A DNA stretch of 64,000 bases from Halogeometricum sp. S1BR25-6 (GCF_031624495.1 NZ_JAMQOP010000001.1:310001-374000); one strand, 5' to 3'; shown: positions 42,568 to 52,669, counted from the first letter of the stretch. The notes: generated from the letters alone by a model not told the origin. Numbers and translations: made by a program.

Positions 42568-42987
42568 TCAGCCCTCGATTCGCCCGGCGATGTCGTCCAG
42601 TTCCTCCTCCGAGAGGTCCGGCCGGGACCCGACGACCCCGTGGATGGGACCGCCGCCGTCGCCGTCGAACCGCGGCACGAGGTGGACGTGGACGTGCGGC
42701 ACCTCCTGTCCGGCCGCCTCGCCGTCGTTGACGCCGACGGTGAGGGCGTCCGCGTCGACGGCGTCCTCCACGCGCGGCCCGAGTTCGTCGACGGCGGCCC
42801 ACAGTTCGGTCGCCACGTCGTCGGGCAGGTCACGAAGTCGCTCGTGCGCCTCCTTCGGGACGACGAGCGTGTGGCCCGGCGCGAGGGGGTTCGCGTCGAG
42901 GAACGCGAGCACCGAGTCCGTCTCGTAGACGATTCGCGCGGGGATGTCGCCCGCGGCTATCTGCTCGAAGATGGTGGGTTCGCTCAT
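42568..42987 (-). CDS. HIT-family hydrolase (histidine-triad)
   Basis: A 139-aa HIT protein: the triad HVHVHLVPR near residue 98 and LAPGHTLVVPKE near residue 36. Family members hydrolyse nucleotide phosphoramidates or dinucleoside polyphosphates; HINT-type length fits. The ATG at 42987 (MSEPTIFEQIAAG) is preferred over a longer frame. A Gly-rich GDGGGPIHGVVG follows the triad, a variation of the usual linker. The uracil-DNA glycosylase gene starts 703 nt upstream (3' ends 47 nt from this gene's start) on the same strand. Confidence 0.93.
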   Translation of the reverse strand: MSEPTIFEQIAAGDIPARIVYETDSVLAFLDANPLAPGHTLVVPKEAHERLRDLPDDVATELWAAVDELGPRVEDAVDADALTVGVNDGEAAGQEVPHVHVHLVPRFDGDGGGPIHGVVGSRPDLSEEELDDIAGRIEG

Positions 42988-43033
42988 GTGGAAGCCGTCG
43001 ACCGGATTCGGCAAAGAGGTTCGGGTGGACGGG

Positions 43034-43690
43034 TCAGGGCAGGTGCGCTCGAATCTCGTCGACGTACTCCGACTCCGAGTAGCCGAGGCGCGAGAGCCAC
43101 ACCTCCTGATAGGAGGGATGTAAGAGCGGCAAAAGCGTCGCGTCGAACGCGTCGAGGTCAACCGGGTCCAAGACCGAATCGAGGAACCCGTCCACGTCGC
43201 GCCCCTCGAAGGCGAGCATCGTCGCCGTCGCGTGCTTTCCGGTCGAGACGACCACCTCGGGCGCTATCGCGTCCAGTTCGGTTTCGAGGTGCGGCCGGCA
43301 GTTCGCCCGCTCTTCGTCCGTCGGTTCGCGGTTCGACCCCTCACCGTCGCACGGAAAGCACTTCACCGCGTTCGTGTAGTAGGCGTCGGGGTGGCCGGCG
43401 TCGGCCAGTAGTCGGCGGACGCGGCCGCCCGAGTGGCGCGTCGTGTACGCCATCCCGGTGTAGTTGCCCCCGCGCCACGTCTCGGCGTCGGGGTTCCCCG
43501 CGCCGGGCGCCTCGCCGACCACCACTACCGAGGCGTCCCGCGGGCCGTTCCCCCACGAGATTCGGTTCCGGCAGGCGACGAGGTCCGGACACCGCGAACA
43601 GCCCTCCTCGACGACGAACGCCGACGCGGAGTTCGGGAGGGACGGCTCTCCGGACGCGCGCGGTCCGTCGGGTCGGTCCGAGTCGGTCAT
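43034..43690 (-). CDS. uracil-DNA glycosylase (family 4/5-type, Fe-S)
   Basis: A 218-aa uracil-DNA glycosylase that removes uracil from deaminated DNA. Fe-S ligands: CSRCPDLVAC near residue 32 and CRPHLETEL near 143. Motif A is VVVGEAPGAGNPD, with YYTNAVKC and the C-terminal motif LLHPSYQE. The GEAPGAGN context and the HPS end fit family 4 rather than UNG. Archaeal members work in base-excision repair at high temperature or salt. The ATG at 43690 is preferred; a longer frame is not conserved. Confidence 0.92.
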   Translation of the reverse strand: MTDSDRPDGPRASGEPSLPNSASAFVVEEGCSRCPDLVACRNRISWGNGPRDASVVVVGEAPGAGNPDAETWRGGNYTGMAYTTRHSGGRVRRLLADAGHPDAYYTNAVKCFPCDGEGSNREPTDEERANCRPHLETELDAIAPEVVVSTGKHATATMLAFEGRDVDGFLDSVLDPVDLDAFDATLLPLLHPSYQEVWLSRLGYSESEYVDEIRAHLP

Positions 43691-43859
43691 CGACCGTATC
43701 GAGGACGCCCGAGCGTCATAGGCATCCCGGCACGGTCGGACGCGGGTCGTCGGGGCGGCCGTCCGCCGAGCGGACCGGCGCGCCGAACTGCCCGTATGTA
43801 GTTTTTGGCCCACTTTCTTTACCGTCTCCGCCGGCAGTACAGACGACCCAGCCCCTCCG

Positions 43860-44174
43860 ATGTACCGCTACCAGTTCGGTCCCCTCCTCCACACGGAACG
43901 CATCGCGGCCGACGACAGTCCGGCCACGGCGCTCCTCCGCGCGTTCGAGGCCGCGGACGTGGACGTCGAACCCGACTCGACCGACGCCCTCTACAACTAC
44001 GTCGACCCCGGCGCGCTTGACCGCCTGTTCTGCGGGCCGCACTCCGCGCGGGACTCGGGGTTCGTCGTCCTCGAACTCTGGGACGTGGCGGTGCAGGTGT
44101 CGCGGCACGAAGTCGCCGTCTACGACTCTCTGGCCGTCGAGTCGCCGGCGGCGTCGGACACGACGACCGACTGA
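43860..44174 (+). CDS. HalOD1-like output domain protein (104 aa)
   Basis: A 104-aa protein with the haloarchaeal output-domain pattern: an N-terminal strand-helix, ALYNYVDPGALDRLFCG near residue 42, and FVVLELWDVAVQVSRHEVAVY near 70. It is a single-domain version; larger members follow sensor domains in haloarchaeal signalling proteins. Its role is unknown, plausibly as a stand-alone response element. The TATA-like CTTTCTTTACC (about 43813-43823) lies about 40 nt upstream. The uracil-DNA glycosylase gene is divergent. Confidence 0.78.
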   Translation: MYRYQFGPLLHTERIAADDSPATALLRAFEAADVDVEPDSTDALYNYVDPGALDRLFCGPHSARDSGFVVLELWDVAVQVSRHEVAVYDSLAVESPAASDTTTD

Positions 44175-44209
44175 CGTCGGCCCTTCGCTCTCTCCGTCCC
44201 CAACCCGCT

Positions 44210-44434
44210 CTACTCGATGAGCGGGAGCAATATGCCGAAGACGAACGGCGACAGCAGCGTGAGGACGACGCCGAGGGCCTCCGCGTCGAGGAGCAGCGTC
44301 CGCTCCCAGGCCGGGAGCGGTCCGACGACGGCGGGGGCGACGAGCAGTCCCACGGCGCCGATGGTGAACAGTGTGAGGCCGGAGCCGATTCCGAGTTTGG
44401 TGAGTCGCGAGTAGTCCAGATTTCCGTGTGCCAT
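44210..44434 (-). CDS. small two-helix membrane protein (74 aa, DUF7860-like)
   Basis: A 74-aa protein: MAHGNLDYSRLTKLGIG then a hydrophobic helix (about 17-35), PLPAWERTLLLDAEALG and a second helix (about 52-72). It resembles a haloarchaeal family recalled as DUF7860, with no known function. I chose ATG 44434 because the region up to 44461 looks non-conserved. It sits between the HalOD1-like gene (convergent) and prs, whose stop lies 61 nt upstream on the same strand. Confidence 0.8.
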   Translation of the reverse strand: MAHGNLDYSRLTKLGIGSGLTLFTIGAVGLLVAPAVVGPLPAWERTLLLDAEALGVVLTLLSPFVFGILLPLIE

Positions 44435-44494
44435 ACCTCGACGAAACCTTGTCGAAGACAAGAACGTTTCTCTCCGACGAGACGGTGCGCCGTG

Positions 44495-45358
44495 CTACTG
44501 TGTGACTGCGTCCACCGCGGCGGCGACGTTCGGCGCGACGCTGACGGCGCTCACGTCGCGTTCGACGGTGTCGGTGCCGACGATGCGTTCGATACCGGCG
44601 CGTTCGAGTTTCGTGCGGGCGTTTCTGACCAGCAGCGGGTGGACGCAGGCGGCGAACACGCGGGCGGCGCCGTCCGACTGGAGGTGCGAGACGGCCTCGC
44701 TCATCGTCGACCCGGTGGCGACGATGTCGTCGACGATGACCACGTCGCGGCCGGCGGCGTCGGCGTCGCTCGGCGTCACCTCCACCTCCGTCCCCGAATG
44801 TCTGACCTTCTCGAAGTAGTCCGTCTCGCCGCGACCGTACGCCTCGTGGACGCTCCGGGCGAGTTCGACGGCGCCGGCGTCCGGCGAGAGAAAGAGGGGG
44901 TCCTCCAGGTCGTCCGGGAGCGGTGCGGCGAGGCGGGCGGCGGCGTCGACGACGGTGACGTGTGCGTCGAAGAACGAGGTGAGAGCCTGCTCGTGGGGGT
45001 TGACGAGCACCACACGGTCGGCGCCCGTCGAGACGGCCTTCGCCATCGCGCGGGCGGAGACGGGGTGGCCGTCCTCGAACGCGGCGTCCTGTCTGGCGTA
45101 CCCCATGTACGGGAGGACCGTCACGACTTCGTCGGCGCCGGCCTCGCGGACGGCGTCCTGCAGTTGGAGCAGTTCGACCCACGCGTCGTTCGAGTCCGTC
45201 GCCGCCACGACGACGGCGCGGTCGCCGTCGAACTCTGGGACGGCCGCGAGCGTCTCGCCGTCGGGAAAGCGGTCGTACTCGACGGCCGCCAGCGGTTCGT
45301 CCATCGCCGTCGCCACCGCGGCGGCCAGCGCCTGCGAGGATGCGCCGGGTACAATCAT
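44495..45358 (-). CDS. prs: ribose-phosphate pyrophosphokinase (PRPP synthase)
   Basis: Makes PRPP from ribose 5-phosphate (made by rpiA in this window) and ATP. Archaeal-type, 287 aa. Signatures: YDRFPDGETLAAVPE near residue 27, VLPYMGYARQDAAFEDG near 82 (Pyrophosphate-loop region) and the PRPP-binding DVVIVDDIVATGSTM near 205. The ATG at 45358 (MIVPGASSQ) has no N-terminal extension. Downstream is the small DUF7860-like gene. The HVO_0234-like beta-propeller gene ends 102 nt upstream. Confidence 0.95.
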   Translation of the reverse strand: MIVPGASSQALAAAVATAMDEPLAAVEYDRFPDGETLAAVPEFDGDRAVVVAATDSNDAWVELLQLQDAVREAGADEVVTVLPYMGYARQDAAFEDGHPVSARAMAKAVSTGADRVVLVNPHEQALTSFFDAHVTVVDAAARLAAPLPDDLEDPLFLSPDAGAVELARSVHEAYGRGETDYFEKVRHSGTEVEVTPSDADAAGRDVVIVDDIVATGSTMSEAVSHLQSDGAARVFAACVHPLLVRNARTKLERAGIERIVGTDTVERDVSAVSVAPNVAAAVDAVTQ

Positions 45359-45459
45359 ACTCGCAACTCTCCGTCGCGCGTTAAACCCGTTTTCGTCTCG
45401 CGCGGACGGGTCAGCGGCCGGCCTCGCGGCGTCCGCCCCGTGGCCGGGGCTCCCTCGAC

Positions 45460-46326
45460 TCAGACCGCCACCGCGGCGGCGACGTCGCGCAACCCGAGGA
45501 TCTGGTGGCGCCACTCCTCGCCGGGCAGGCGGACGAGGAACGTCCCGGCGTCGGTGACGGCGTACGTCGCGTCCCTCCCGTGGGTCACGGCGGCCACGTC
45601 ACCCGCCACCGGAAGGGGGACGCGCGACCACTCGCCGCCGTCGCCGCGGGCGTACAGGTCGCCGTCGCCCGCGGCGTGCGCCCGTCCGCCGTCGACGCTC
45701 ACGGCGTCGAACTCGCCGGACAGCACGTCCATCCAGCCGTTTCCGAGTTTGTACAGCCCGGCCCCCGTCGCCGCGAGCGGTTCGCTCCCGGCCACGTCGC
45801 GCGCGTCGTCCAATCCGACGTGCGAGAGGCCGTCCCCGATTCGGTACACGCCGTCCGCGGCCGCGACGAGGGGGCCGTCGGCGGCCCGGACGCCCCCGAC
45901 GCGTCCGAGGTCGGTCCACTCGCCGTTCTCTCCGCTCTCTCCGCCGTCGAACCGGGCCACGCGGCCCTCGTCGTCGCCCGCGAGGAGCGACCCGTCGCCG
46001 AAGCCGACGGCGGCCGCGGGACCGAAGCCGGCGGCCTCGAACGCGAGGGCCTCGGCCGCCTCCGTTCCGCCTCCGTCCGCGTCCGCGTTGACCCCGTCGT
46101 CCCCGGCGGCCGTCAGGTCCGCCCGGAACACGTCCTCGTCGGTGGCGACGGCGAGGGTTCCGCCGCCGGCGGCCACGTCACGGGCCGTACAGCGGTGGGC
46201 GATGCCGAACCCGCCCACGAGGTCGTCCGAGACGGAGACGGCGACGACGCCCGCGCCGGTGGCGACGAACACCGTCTCCGTCCCGGTGTTGTCGGTGTAG
46301 ACCCGTTTCTCGTCGATAGTGGGCAT
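45460..46326 (-). CDS. beta-propeller protein (HVO_0234-like)
   Basis: A 288-aa protein made of repeated short blades: GAGVVAVSVSD, TLAVATDEDVFRADL, GDDEGRVARFDGG, ADGVYRIGDGLSHVGL, AAGDGDLYARGDGGEWSRV and DAGTFLVRLPGEEW. It is annotated by my recollection as the HVO_0234 family. The repeats suggest a propeller binding another protein or ligand. Short acidic linker after about residue 65. No signal peptide, so cytoplasmic. It stands between prs and a SWIM-type protein on the same strand. Confidence 0.82.
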   Translation of the reverse strand: MPTIDEKRVYTDNTGTETVFVATGAGVVAVSVSDDLVGGFGIAHRCTARDVAAGGGTLAVATDEDVFRADLTAAGDDGVNADADGGGTEAAEALAFEAAGFGPAAAVGFGDGSLLAGDDEGRVARFDGGESGENGEWTDLGRVGGVRAADGPLVAAADGVYRIGDGLSHVGLDDARDVAGSEPLAATGAGLYKLGNGWMDVLSGEFDAVSVDGGRAHAAGDGDLYARGDGGEWSRVPLPVAGDVAAVTHGRDATYAVTDAGTFLVRLPGEEWRHQILGLRDVAAAVAV

Positions 46327-46394
46327 CTCGTCCGAAGTTCGGCGAGGGGTCGTGAAAACGTTGCGGAGACGGCGGTCGTGGGTCGGGGGACCGG

Positions 46395-46955
46395 TCAGAT
46401 GAACTCGCGCACGTCGGAGTACCACATGTCGTGGTGGTCGACCTCGCCGATTCGCTCGGCGACGGCGGCCGCGAGGACGTGCCAGCAGCGCTCGTCGTCC
46501 TCTGTGGGGTCGAGGTTGTACGAACTGTCCTTGCAGGTACAACCGCCGTCCTCGATGACGTACTCCTCGGCGTAGCCGACGACGACGGTGAAGTCGCGGT
46601 AGCGCTTCACCCGACCCTCGGAGACGGCCTCGACGGCCCGCACGCCGCGACCCCCGTGGAGGCCGACCAGCGCGTCGACCACCTCGGCGGTGAGTTCGCC
46701 GGTCCGAGCGAGGGTCCGCCGCCACGCCGTCCCCCGGTCGCTGTCCGTCTCGGTGGGCACGACGAACGCGGCTGATTCGCCGTCCGTCGGGGTCGAGTCC
46801 GCGTCCGGATCCGCTTCCGACGCGGCCTCCTCGGCGTCGGCGCAGTCACCGACGGCTTCTCCGTCTCTGTCTCCGTCGCCGGCGTCGGCGCCGTCGTCGT
46901 CGCTGTCGGCGGCGTCCTCTCCCCGTCCGTCGGCGTCGTCACCCACCTCTCGCAC
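46395..46955 (-). CDS. SWIM-type zinc finger protein
   Basis: A 186-aa protein with a long disordered acidic N-terminus (about 1-75, Asp/Ala/Glu), then a globular part with SWIM zinc motif CTCKDSSY...[11 protein letters not shown] (CxC...CxH) near residue 140-165. SWIM domains bind DNA or proteins and are found with Rad51/Shu-like partners and transposases. GTG at 46955 is chosen over the TTG at 46982, since a TATA-like CGTTTTGTC is centred about 28 nt from it. Divergent from trm1. Role unknown. Confidence 0.75.
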   Translation of the reverse strand: MREVGDDADGRGEDAADSDDDGADAGDGDRDGEAVGDCADAEEAASEADPDADSTPTDGESAAFVVPTETDSDRGTAWRRTLARTGELTAEVVDALVGLHGGRGVRAVEAVSEGRVKRYRDFTVVVGYAEEYVIEDGGCTCKDSSYNLDPTEDDERCWHVLAAAVAERIGEVDHHDMWYSDVREFI

Positions 46956-47086
46956 GCCCGGACGTTGGGCCGTGGCGGACAAAACGCCACCGATGGCCGG
47001 ACCACCGACCGCCGTCCACGGTCATCGGCCGCCGCCCCGGCGCTCGCATCGCATCGCTTTTCGCCGCGGGGGTCGCTCCTCGGGAC

Positions 47087-48211
47087 ATGGACGTACGCGA
47101 GGGAGGCCTCACGGTCGAGGTGCCTGGCGCCCGCGACGGCGCCTCCGAGGGGGCCGGCGACGACGTGTTCTACAACCCGACGCAGGAACTCAACCGCGAC
47201 GTGACGGTGGCGACGCTCCGCGCCTACCGCGAACGCGACGACCGGGCGTCGTCGTACCTCGACGCGATGGCCGCGAGCGGGATTCGGGGGGTTCGCGCCG
47301 CCGCCGAGGGGTTCGAGGTGACCTGCGCCGACTTGGACGAGGACGCGGTCGAACTCGCAAGCGAGAACCTCGCGCGCAACGGCCTCGACGGCGAGGCCGT
47401 TCACAGAAACGCCAACGCGCTCATGCACGAGTCGGTGTTCGACGTCGTCGACCTGGACCCATTCGGCACGCCCGTTCCCTTCGCGGACGCGGCGTTCGCC
47501 AACACGCGCGACCTGGTCTGCGTCACCGCCACGGACACCGCGCCGCTCTGCGGCGCGCACCAGAACTCCGGCATCCGCAAGTACTCGACGCTCCCGCAGA
47601 ACACCGACTACCACCCCGAGATGGGGCTTCGCGTCCTCCTCTCGGCGATGGTCCGCACCGCCGCGCGCTACGACAAGGCGGCGGTGCCGATTCTCTCGCA
47701 CGTGACGCGCCACTACGCGCGGGCGTACCTCGAACTCGACGCGCGGGCGACGAAGGCGGACGAACTCCTCGAAGACCTGGGCCACGTCTACCACTGCGAG
47801 GACTGCCTCGAACGCGACCACGAGTTCGGACTCGTCGCCCACCCGCCCGAGACCTGTCCCGCCTGCGGGAGTTCGCGCACGCTCGTCGCCGGACCGCTCT
47901 ACCTCGGCCCCATCTGCGACCCGGCGTTCGCCGAGTCGGTCCGCGAGCGCGTGACTGAGGAGATGGGCGAGAAGAAGCGCGCTCGGTCGATGCTCGACAC
48001 CGTCGCCGGCGAACTCGACACGCCGACGCACTACGACCAACACCGCCTGTGCAAACTGTGGAACCGCTCGGCGACGGGGATGGACGAGTTCCTCGGCGAA
48101 CTCCGCGACGCCGGCTACGAGGCGACGCGGGCGCACTACTCCGGGACGGCGTTTAAGACGGACGCGACCATCGCGGAGGCGCGCGAGGCGACGACCGACG
48201 GCGACGGTTGA
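47087..48211 (+). CDS. trm1: tRNA (guanine26-N2)-dimethyltransferase Trm1
   Basis: SAM-dependent methyltransferase producing m2(2)G at tRNA position 26. 374 aa. [20 protein letters not shown] is the N-terminal motif, [17 protein letters not shown] binds [17 protein letters not shown] is motif IV, and a C-terminal zinc-ribbon CEDC...CPACG follows. Archaeal Trm1 lacks the long eukaryotic extensions, consistent here. The ATG at 47087 ([12 protein letters not shown]) directly follows the promoter region shared with the SWIM protein. Confidence 0.96.
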   Translation: MDVREGGLTVEVPGARDGASEGAGDDVFYNPTQELNRDVTVATLRAYRERDDRASSYLDAMAASGIRGVRAAAEGFEVTCADLDEDAVELASENLARNGLDGEAVHRNANALMHESVFDVVDLDPFGTPVPFADAAFANTRDLVCVTATDTAPLCGAHQNSGIRKYSTLPQNTDYHPEMGLRVLLSAMVRTAARYDKAAVPILSHVTRHYARAYLELDARATKADELLEDLGHVYHCEDCLERDHEFGLVAHPPETCPACGSSRTLVAGPLYLGPICDPAFAESVRERVTEEMGEKKRARSMLDTVAGELDTPTHYDQHRLCKLWNRSATGMDEFLGELRDAGYEATRAHYSGTAFKTDATIAEAREATTDGDG

Positions 48212-48312
48212 GGAGGGCGAGTCGCCGTCCGCTCACGAAACCGGACGACGACGGCCGAGAGCGCCGTCCGAGCGCTCTCGGAGGCAAGTAGCTTCTTGTG
48301 CGTCTCCTCCGA

Positions 48313-49605
48313 ATGGGGAGCGTGAGCGTTCGGACCCGGAACCCTATTCCCGTGATTCGCTCGGTGGCCACGACCGTCCAAGAGCGGGAGGTGACGTTCC
48401 TGGCGGCGAGCATCTCCTACTACACGCTCGTCTCCCTCGTTCCTCTCCTCACGCTCGGCCTCCTCGTCGCGTCGTTCGTCGGCGGCGAGGCGCTCCGACA
48501 GCAGGTGATGATGCTGGCCCAGCAGTACCTCCTCCCCTCGGGTTCGGACATCGTCGGGAACGCCCTCGGCGACCCGACCGGACAGGGGGCGCTCTCGGTC
48601 GTGAGCCTCGGCGTCACCCTGTGGGGGGCGTTGAAGCTCTTCAGAGGCTTGGACATCGCCTTCTCGCGCATCTACGGCTCCGAGGCCGGCGGCATCGTCG
48701 ACCAACTCAGAGACGGCATCGTCGCGCTCGGATCGCTCGGCGCGGGCACCCTCGGCGTCGGACTCCTCACCGTCGTCATCGCGATTCTCGACGTCCCGTT
48801 CGTCGACTTCCTGAGCCCGTTTCTGCTTCTCGGACTGCTCGCCGCGGCGTTCTTCCCGCTCTACTACGTCTTCCCTGACTCCGGCCTCTCGCCGCGCGAG
48901 GCGCTCCCCGGAACCGTCTTCGCGGCCGTCGGCTGGGTCGTCCTCGGCGTCGTCTTCGGCACCTACGCCGCCACCGCGAGTGGGTCCGTCGCGGGGGCTC
49001 TCGGGGCCATCCTTCTGCTCGTGACGTGGTTCTACTTCTCGGGCATTCTCGTCCTCACGGGCGCGGTGGTGAACGCCGTCCTCGCCGACCGGGTGTCCTC
49101 CGGACCGAGCGACGGCGGCGCACCGGACCGGCAGGTACAACACGGCCCCGCCCGACAGACAGACCGGACGATGAGCGTGGACGACGCAACCGTAGACGAG
49201 TCGGGCGAGGCGGACGTCGACCCCCGCGGGGCGCCCGACATCGAACAACTCGAGGACCGCGTCGAGGAACTTCGCGCGGACCTCGATTCGTTCGAGTCGG
49301 ACGTACAGGAGCGGACGGTCGAACGCCCCGACGTGGAGTCCGAACTCAAGCGCTACGTGCGCAACCAGATGCGCCAGGGCAAGGCGCGCGGATGGGGGCC
49401 GTACCTCGTACTGCTGTACGGCACCGCCGTGACCATCGCGGCGTTCTTCCTCATCCAAGACGACCTGCTCGCCGTCGTCGCCATGCTCGTCACGTATCTC
49501 TCGACACTCGGTCTCTACGTCATCTTCGTCGTGTTCGGCGCCGGACTCGGGGCGCTCGGTGTCCCCGGCCGCCTCGTCGACTGGATTCGCGACCGTCGGT
49601 CCTGA
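48313..49605 (+). CDS. YihY/BrkB-type membrane protein
   Basis: A 430-aa membrane protein. The N-terminal domain has about six helices with the family motif FLAASISYYTLVSLVPLLTL near residue 30; then an acidic, disordered cytoplasmic section (about 270-340), and a C-terminal pair of helices (about 365-415) that is unusual for plain YihY. Once called ribonuclease BN by mistake, the family's role is unclear. The ATG at 48313 is chosen. The PAP2 gene follows with 19 nt between, suggesting an operon concerned with membrane or lipids. Confidence 0.88.
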   Translation: MGSVSVRTRNPIPVIRSVATTVQEREVTFLAASISYYTLVSLVPLLTLGLLVASFVGGEALRQQVMMLAQQYLLPSGSDIVGNALGDPTGQGALSVVSLGVTLWGALKLFRGLDIAFSRIYGSEAGGIVDQLRDGIVALGSLGAGTLGVGLLTVVIAILDVPFVDFLSPFLLLGLLAAAFFPLYYVFPDSGLSPREALPGTVFAAVGWVVLGVVFGTYAATASGSVAGALGAILLLVTWFYFSGILVLTGAVVNAVLADRVSSGPSDGGAPDRQVQHGPARQTDRTMSVDDATVDESGEADVDPRGAPDIEQLEDRVEELRADLDSFESDVQERTVERPDVESELKRYVRNQMRQGKARGWGPYLVLLYGTAVTIAAFFLIQDDLLAVVAMLVTYLSTLGLYVIFVVFGAGLGALGVPGRLVDWIRDRRS

Positions 49606-49624
49606 CTCCGACCCGCCGCGACCG

Positions 49625-50542
49625 ATGACCGGACCACCGACCGTCGCCGCGGCCGCCGCTCTCCTTCCCCTCCCACTTACCGCCCGCGGTCTGGGCGAAC
49701 TCGACGCCGCGGCGTCGCTGCCGGACGCCGTCGTGACGCTGTTCTCCGTGCTCACCCACCTCGGAAACCCGTGGGTCTGTCTGTTCGCCGTCTGCCTCGC
49801 CTACGTCGTCGGTGACCGAGCGGGCATCGCGCGCCCCTCCGCGGCGTTCCTCCTCGCCCTCGGACTCGGCGCCGTCGGACTCACTCTCGGTCTCAAGACG
49901 GCCTTCGCGCTCCCCCGTCCGCCGGGCGCGGCCGAAACGGGGTACGGCTTTCCCAGCGGCCACGCCCTCGGGACGACGGTGTTCTGGGGCGGCGCGGCGC
50001 TCCTCGCGGACGCGGGGCGCCGCCGCGTTCGCCTCGGCGTCGCCGTCGCCGTCGTCGCCGTCGTCGCCGTCTCGCGCGTCGTCCTCGGCGTCCACTACCT
50101 TGCGGACGTGGTCGCGGGCGTCGCCGTCGGCGCCCTCTTCGTCGCCGCCGCCGTCGGCGTCGGCCCCGGCCTCCGCCGCCCGTCGGTCCCCTCGAACCGC
50201 GCCGTCGTCGCCTGCTTTCTCGTCGGCGGCGTCCTCGCTGCGGCCGCCGCCGCCGCGGACCCCGTCGAACGGGAGGTGCTCCTCGCCGTCGGGACGGCGG
50301 TCGGCGGCACGGCGACGTGGGCCTGGCTCGGCGACACCCTCTCCGGACGGTCGGCGGGTGACGCCCTCTCGCTGTCTCCCCGGTCGCTCGTCGTCGGCGT
50401 TCTCGCCGTTCCGGTGCCGCTGGTCGCGATGGCCGCCGTCGCCGAACTGCCGGTCCGGTCGCTCGCCCTCGCGGGGGCGGGCGCCGTCGGCGGGGCGGCG
50501 CTGCTGTCGCTCCCCGTCGCGGCGGCGGCGCTGTTCGAGTGA
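49625..50542 (+). CDS. PAP2 superfamily membrane phosphatase
   Basis: A 305-aa membrane protein with about nine hydrophobic segments. The three PAP2 phosphatase motifs are all seen: KTAFALPRP near residue 90, FPSGHALG near 108 and SRVVLGVHYLADV near 147 (catalytic His). It dephosphorylates isoprenyl or lipid phosphates at the membrane surface; the substrate is not decided. A longer C-terminal four-helix section (about 190-305) exceeds the usual domain. It starts 19 nt after the YihY-like gene. Confidence 0.9.
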   Translation: MTGPPTVAAAAALLPLPLTARGLGELDAAASLPDAVVTLFSVLTHLGNPWVCLFAVCLAYVVGDRAGIARPSAAFLLALGLGAVGLTLGLKTAFALPRPPGAAETGYGFPSGHALGTTVFWGGAALLADAGRRRVRLGVAVAVVAVVAVSRVVLGVHYLADVVAGVAVGALFVAAAVGVGPGLRRPSVPSNRAVVACFLVGGVLAAAAAAADPVEREVLLAVGTAVGGTATWAWLGDTLSGRSAGDALSLSPRSLVVGVLAVPVPLVAMAAVAELPVRSLALAGAGAVGGAALLSLPVAAAALFE

Positions 50543-50630
50543 GCGACGAGTGAAAAACGGAGACAGCCGGGTCGCATCCGAGGTGATTCGGTCGGCGTCG
50601 GGACCGAGGTCGCCCCGCGGTCGTCCGGCC

Positions 50631-52007
50631 TCAGAACGTCTCGAGGTACTGGTCGAGTTCCCACTGCGAGACGTCGACGCGGAACTCGTCGTACTCGTAG
50701 GACTTCGCCTCGTGGAACTTCTCGTAGATGTGCTCGCCGAGGGCGTCCTGGATGACCTCGTCCTCTTCGAGGGCGGTGAGCGCCTCGCCGAGGTTCGAGG
50801 GGAGCGTGTCGATGCCGTACTCCTCGCGCTTCTCCTCGTCGAACTCGTAGATGTTCTCGCGGACCGGGTCCGGCGCCTCCAGGTCCTGTTCGACGCCCTC
50901 GAGACCGGCGTGGATGAGCGCGGCGAACGCGAGGTATGGGTTGCACGACGGGTCGGGGAAGCGGGCCTCGATACGGCTGGCGACCGGGACGCGCGCGGCC
51001 GGCTTCCGGATGAGCGCCGAGCGGTTGCGGTCGGACCACGCGACGTAGACGGGCGCTTCGTAGCCGGGGACAAGGCGCTTGTAGGAGTTCACCGTCGGGT
51101 TGGTGACCGCCGAGAGGGCGGGGGCGTGTTCGAGGATGCCCGCGAGGAACGAGTGGGCCGTCTCCGAGAGGTCGAACTCGTCCTCCTCGTCGTGGAACAC
51201 GTTCTCGCCGTCCTCGTCGAACAGCGAGATGTGCGTGTGCATGCCGGAGCCGTTGACGCGGGAGATGGGCTTGGGCATGAACGTCGCGTGCAGGTCGTGC
51301 TGGGCCGCGATGGCGCGGACGACCGTCCGGAACGTCCCCACGTTGTCCGCCGTCGTGAGCGCGTCGTCGTACTCGAAGTTGATCTCGTGTTGGCCCTCGG
51401 CGACCTCGTGGTGGCTGGCCTCTATCTCGAAGTCCATCTGTTCGAGGCCGTAGATGATGTCGCGCCGGACGTCGGACGCGAGGTCCTTCGGCGCGAGGTC
51501 GAAGTAGCCGCCGGCGTCGTTCGTGTTCGTCGTCGCGCGACCCTCCTCGTCCTCCTCGAAGAGGAAGAACTCGGGTTCGGGGGCGACGTTGACTGTATAG
51601 CCCATCTCCTCGGCGCGGTCGAGCGCGTCTTTCAGCACGTAGCGCGGGTCACCGACGAACGGTTCGCCCGTGCTGGTGTCGATCACGTCGCAGATGAGAC
51701 GCGCGGAGCGACCGTCACGCCACGGGAGAATCGCGAACGTGTCCGGGTCGGGCTTGAGGCGCATGTCGGATTCCTGGATGCGCACGAAGCCCTCGATAGA
51801 AGAACCGTCGAAGTAGATTCCCTCGGTAAATGCCTTCTCGGCCTGCGTGGCGGGGATAGCCACGTTCTTGACCGTGCCGAGAATATCAGTAAACTGGAGG
51901 CGGAGGAAGTCCACGTCGCTGGACTCGATCTCGTCGACGACTGCCTGCGCTTTCGTCGAAAGTCCGCCGTCCGTTGCCACATTCGTGTTCGCGTTATCGT
52001 CCGTCAT
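50631..52007 (-). CDS. glnA: glutamine synthetase (type I)
   Basis: Assimilates ammonia into glutamine with ATP. 458 aa. The active-site Asp region is [11 protein letters not shown] near residue 47, [17 protein letters not shown] (metal Glu), [11 protein letters not shown] (His) and [18 protein letters not shown]. Tyr of the adenylylation loop is absent by sequence inspection (no bacterial NLYDLP motif recognised), consistent with archaeal GS-Ia-like control. ATG at 52007 is used. A divergent Lrp/AsnC regulator gene lies 126 nt upstream, a probable regulator. Confidence 0.97.
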   Translation of the reverse strand: MTDDNANTNVATDGGLSTKAQAVVDEIESSDVDFLRLQFTDILGTVKNVAIPATQAEKAFTEGIYFDGSSIEGFVRIQESDMRLKPDPDTFAILPWRDGRSARLICDVIDTSTGEPFVGDPRYVLKDALDRAEEMGYTVNVAPEPEFFLFEEDEEGRATTNTNDAGGYFDLAPKDLASDVRRDIIYGLEQMDFEIEASHHEVAEGQHEINFEYDDALTTADNVGTFRTVVRAIAAQHDLHATFMPKPISRVNGSGMHTHISLFDEDGENVFHDEEDEFDLSETAHSFLAGILEHAPALSAVTNPTVNSYKRLVPGYEAPVYVAWSDRNRSALIRKPAARVPVASRIEARFPDPSCNPYLAFAALIHAGLEGVEQDLEAPDPVRENIYEFDEEKREEYGIDTLPSNLGEALTALEEDEVIQDALGEHIYEKFHEAKSYEYDEFRVDVSQWELDQYLETF

Positions 52008-52133
52008 CTTACTGGACACGGGTTCCGTCAACGTCCATCTTTATGACGTTATCGCTTAGCGCAACTCGCGAGTGACTCCCCTAGAACTGGATATTCGTAA
52101 AATTCTAATGCCCCGAGCGAGTGGGTCGCTGTG

Positions 52134-52592
52134 ATGACGTACGAAAACCTCGACGCAAAACTCATCAACGCTCTGCTGGGAGACGGACGCGCGAGCCTCC
52201 GAAGCCTCGCTGAGGAGCTCGACGTGTCGGTTACGACCGTCTCCAACCATCTCCGCGATTTGGAAGACGAAGGCGTCATTGAGGGATATACCCCCCGGGT
52301 GAACTACGACGCACTCGGCTACGACGTCACCGCCATCATTCAACTGAAAGTGGAGGGAAGCGCGCTCCCGCAGATAACCGACCGACTGCGCGAGCAGAAG
52401 CAGATGGTCTCGGTTTACGAAGTCACCGGCGACTACGACATCATCGCCGTCGGTAAGTTCACCGACACCGACGGCATGAACAGCCAGATTAAGGCGCTCC
52501 TGACCGACGAGGACATCCGCGAGTCCAACACGAGCGTCGTCCTCAACGCCGTCGTCGAGAACCAGCAGTTCGAACTCGACGTCGACGAGTAA
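52134..52592 (+). CDS. lrp: Lrp/AsnC family transcriptional regulator
   Basis: A 152-aa regulator: N-terminal winged HTH ([40 protein letters not shown]) and a C-terminal RAM/AsnC effector domain ([16 protein letters not shown]). In haloarchaea the Lrp next to glnA is thought to control its transcription in response to nitrogen supply. It is divergent from glnA with a 126-nt spacer where both promoters overlap (TATA-like GTAAAATTCTAAT about 52097-52109). ATG at 52134 is preferred over the GTG one codon earlier. Confidence 0.93.
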   Translation: MTYENLDAKLINALLGDGRASLRSLAEELDVSVTTVSNHLRDLEDEGVIEGYTPRVNYDALGYDVTAIIQLKVEGSALPQITDRLREQKQMVSVYEVTGDYDIIAVGKFTDTDGMNSQIKALLTDEDIRESNTSVVLNAVVENQQFELDVDE

Positions 52593-52669
52593 GCGCGGCG
52601 TCGCCGTTCGACCGCCCGACCATTCTCCGAGACGCCCCTCCCCGAGCAACTGCGCTCCCGAGCGACTGC

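Noticed and set aside
44437-44458. TCGAC...GTCGA palindrome upstream of the small membrane gene
   Set aside because: Five-base arms are too short to call an operator.
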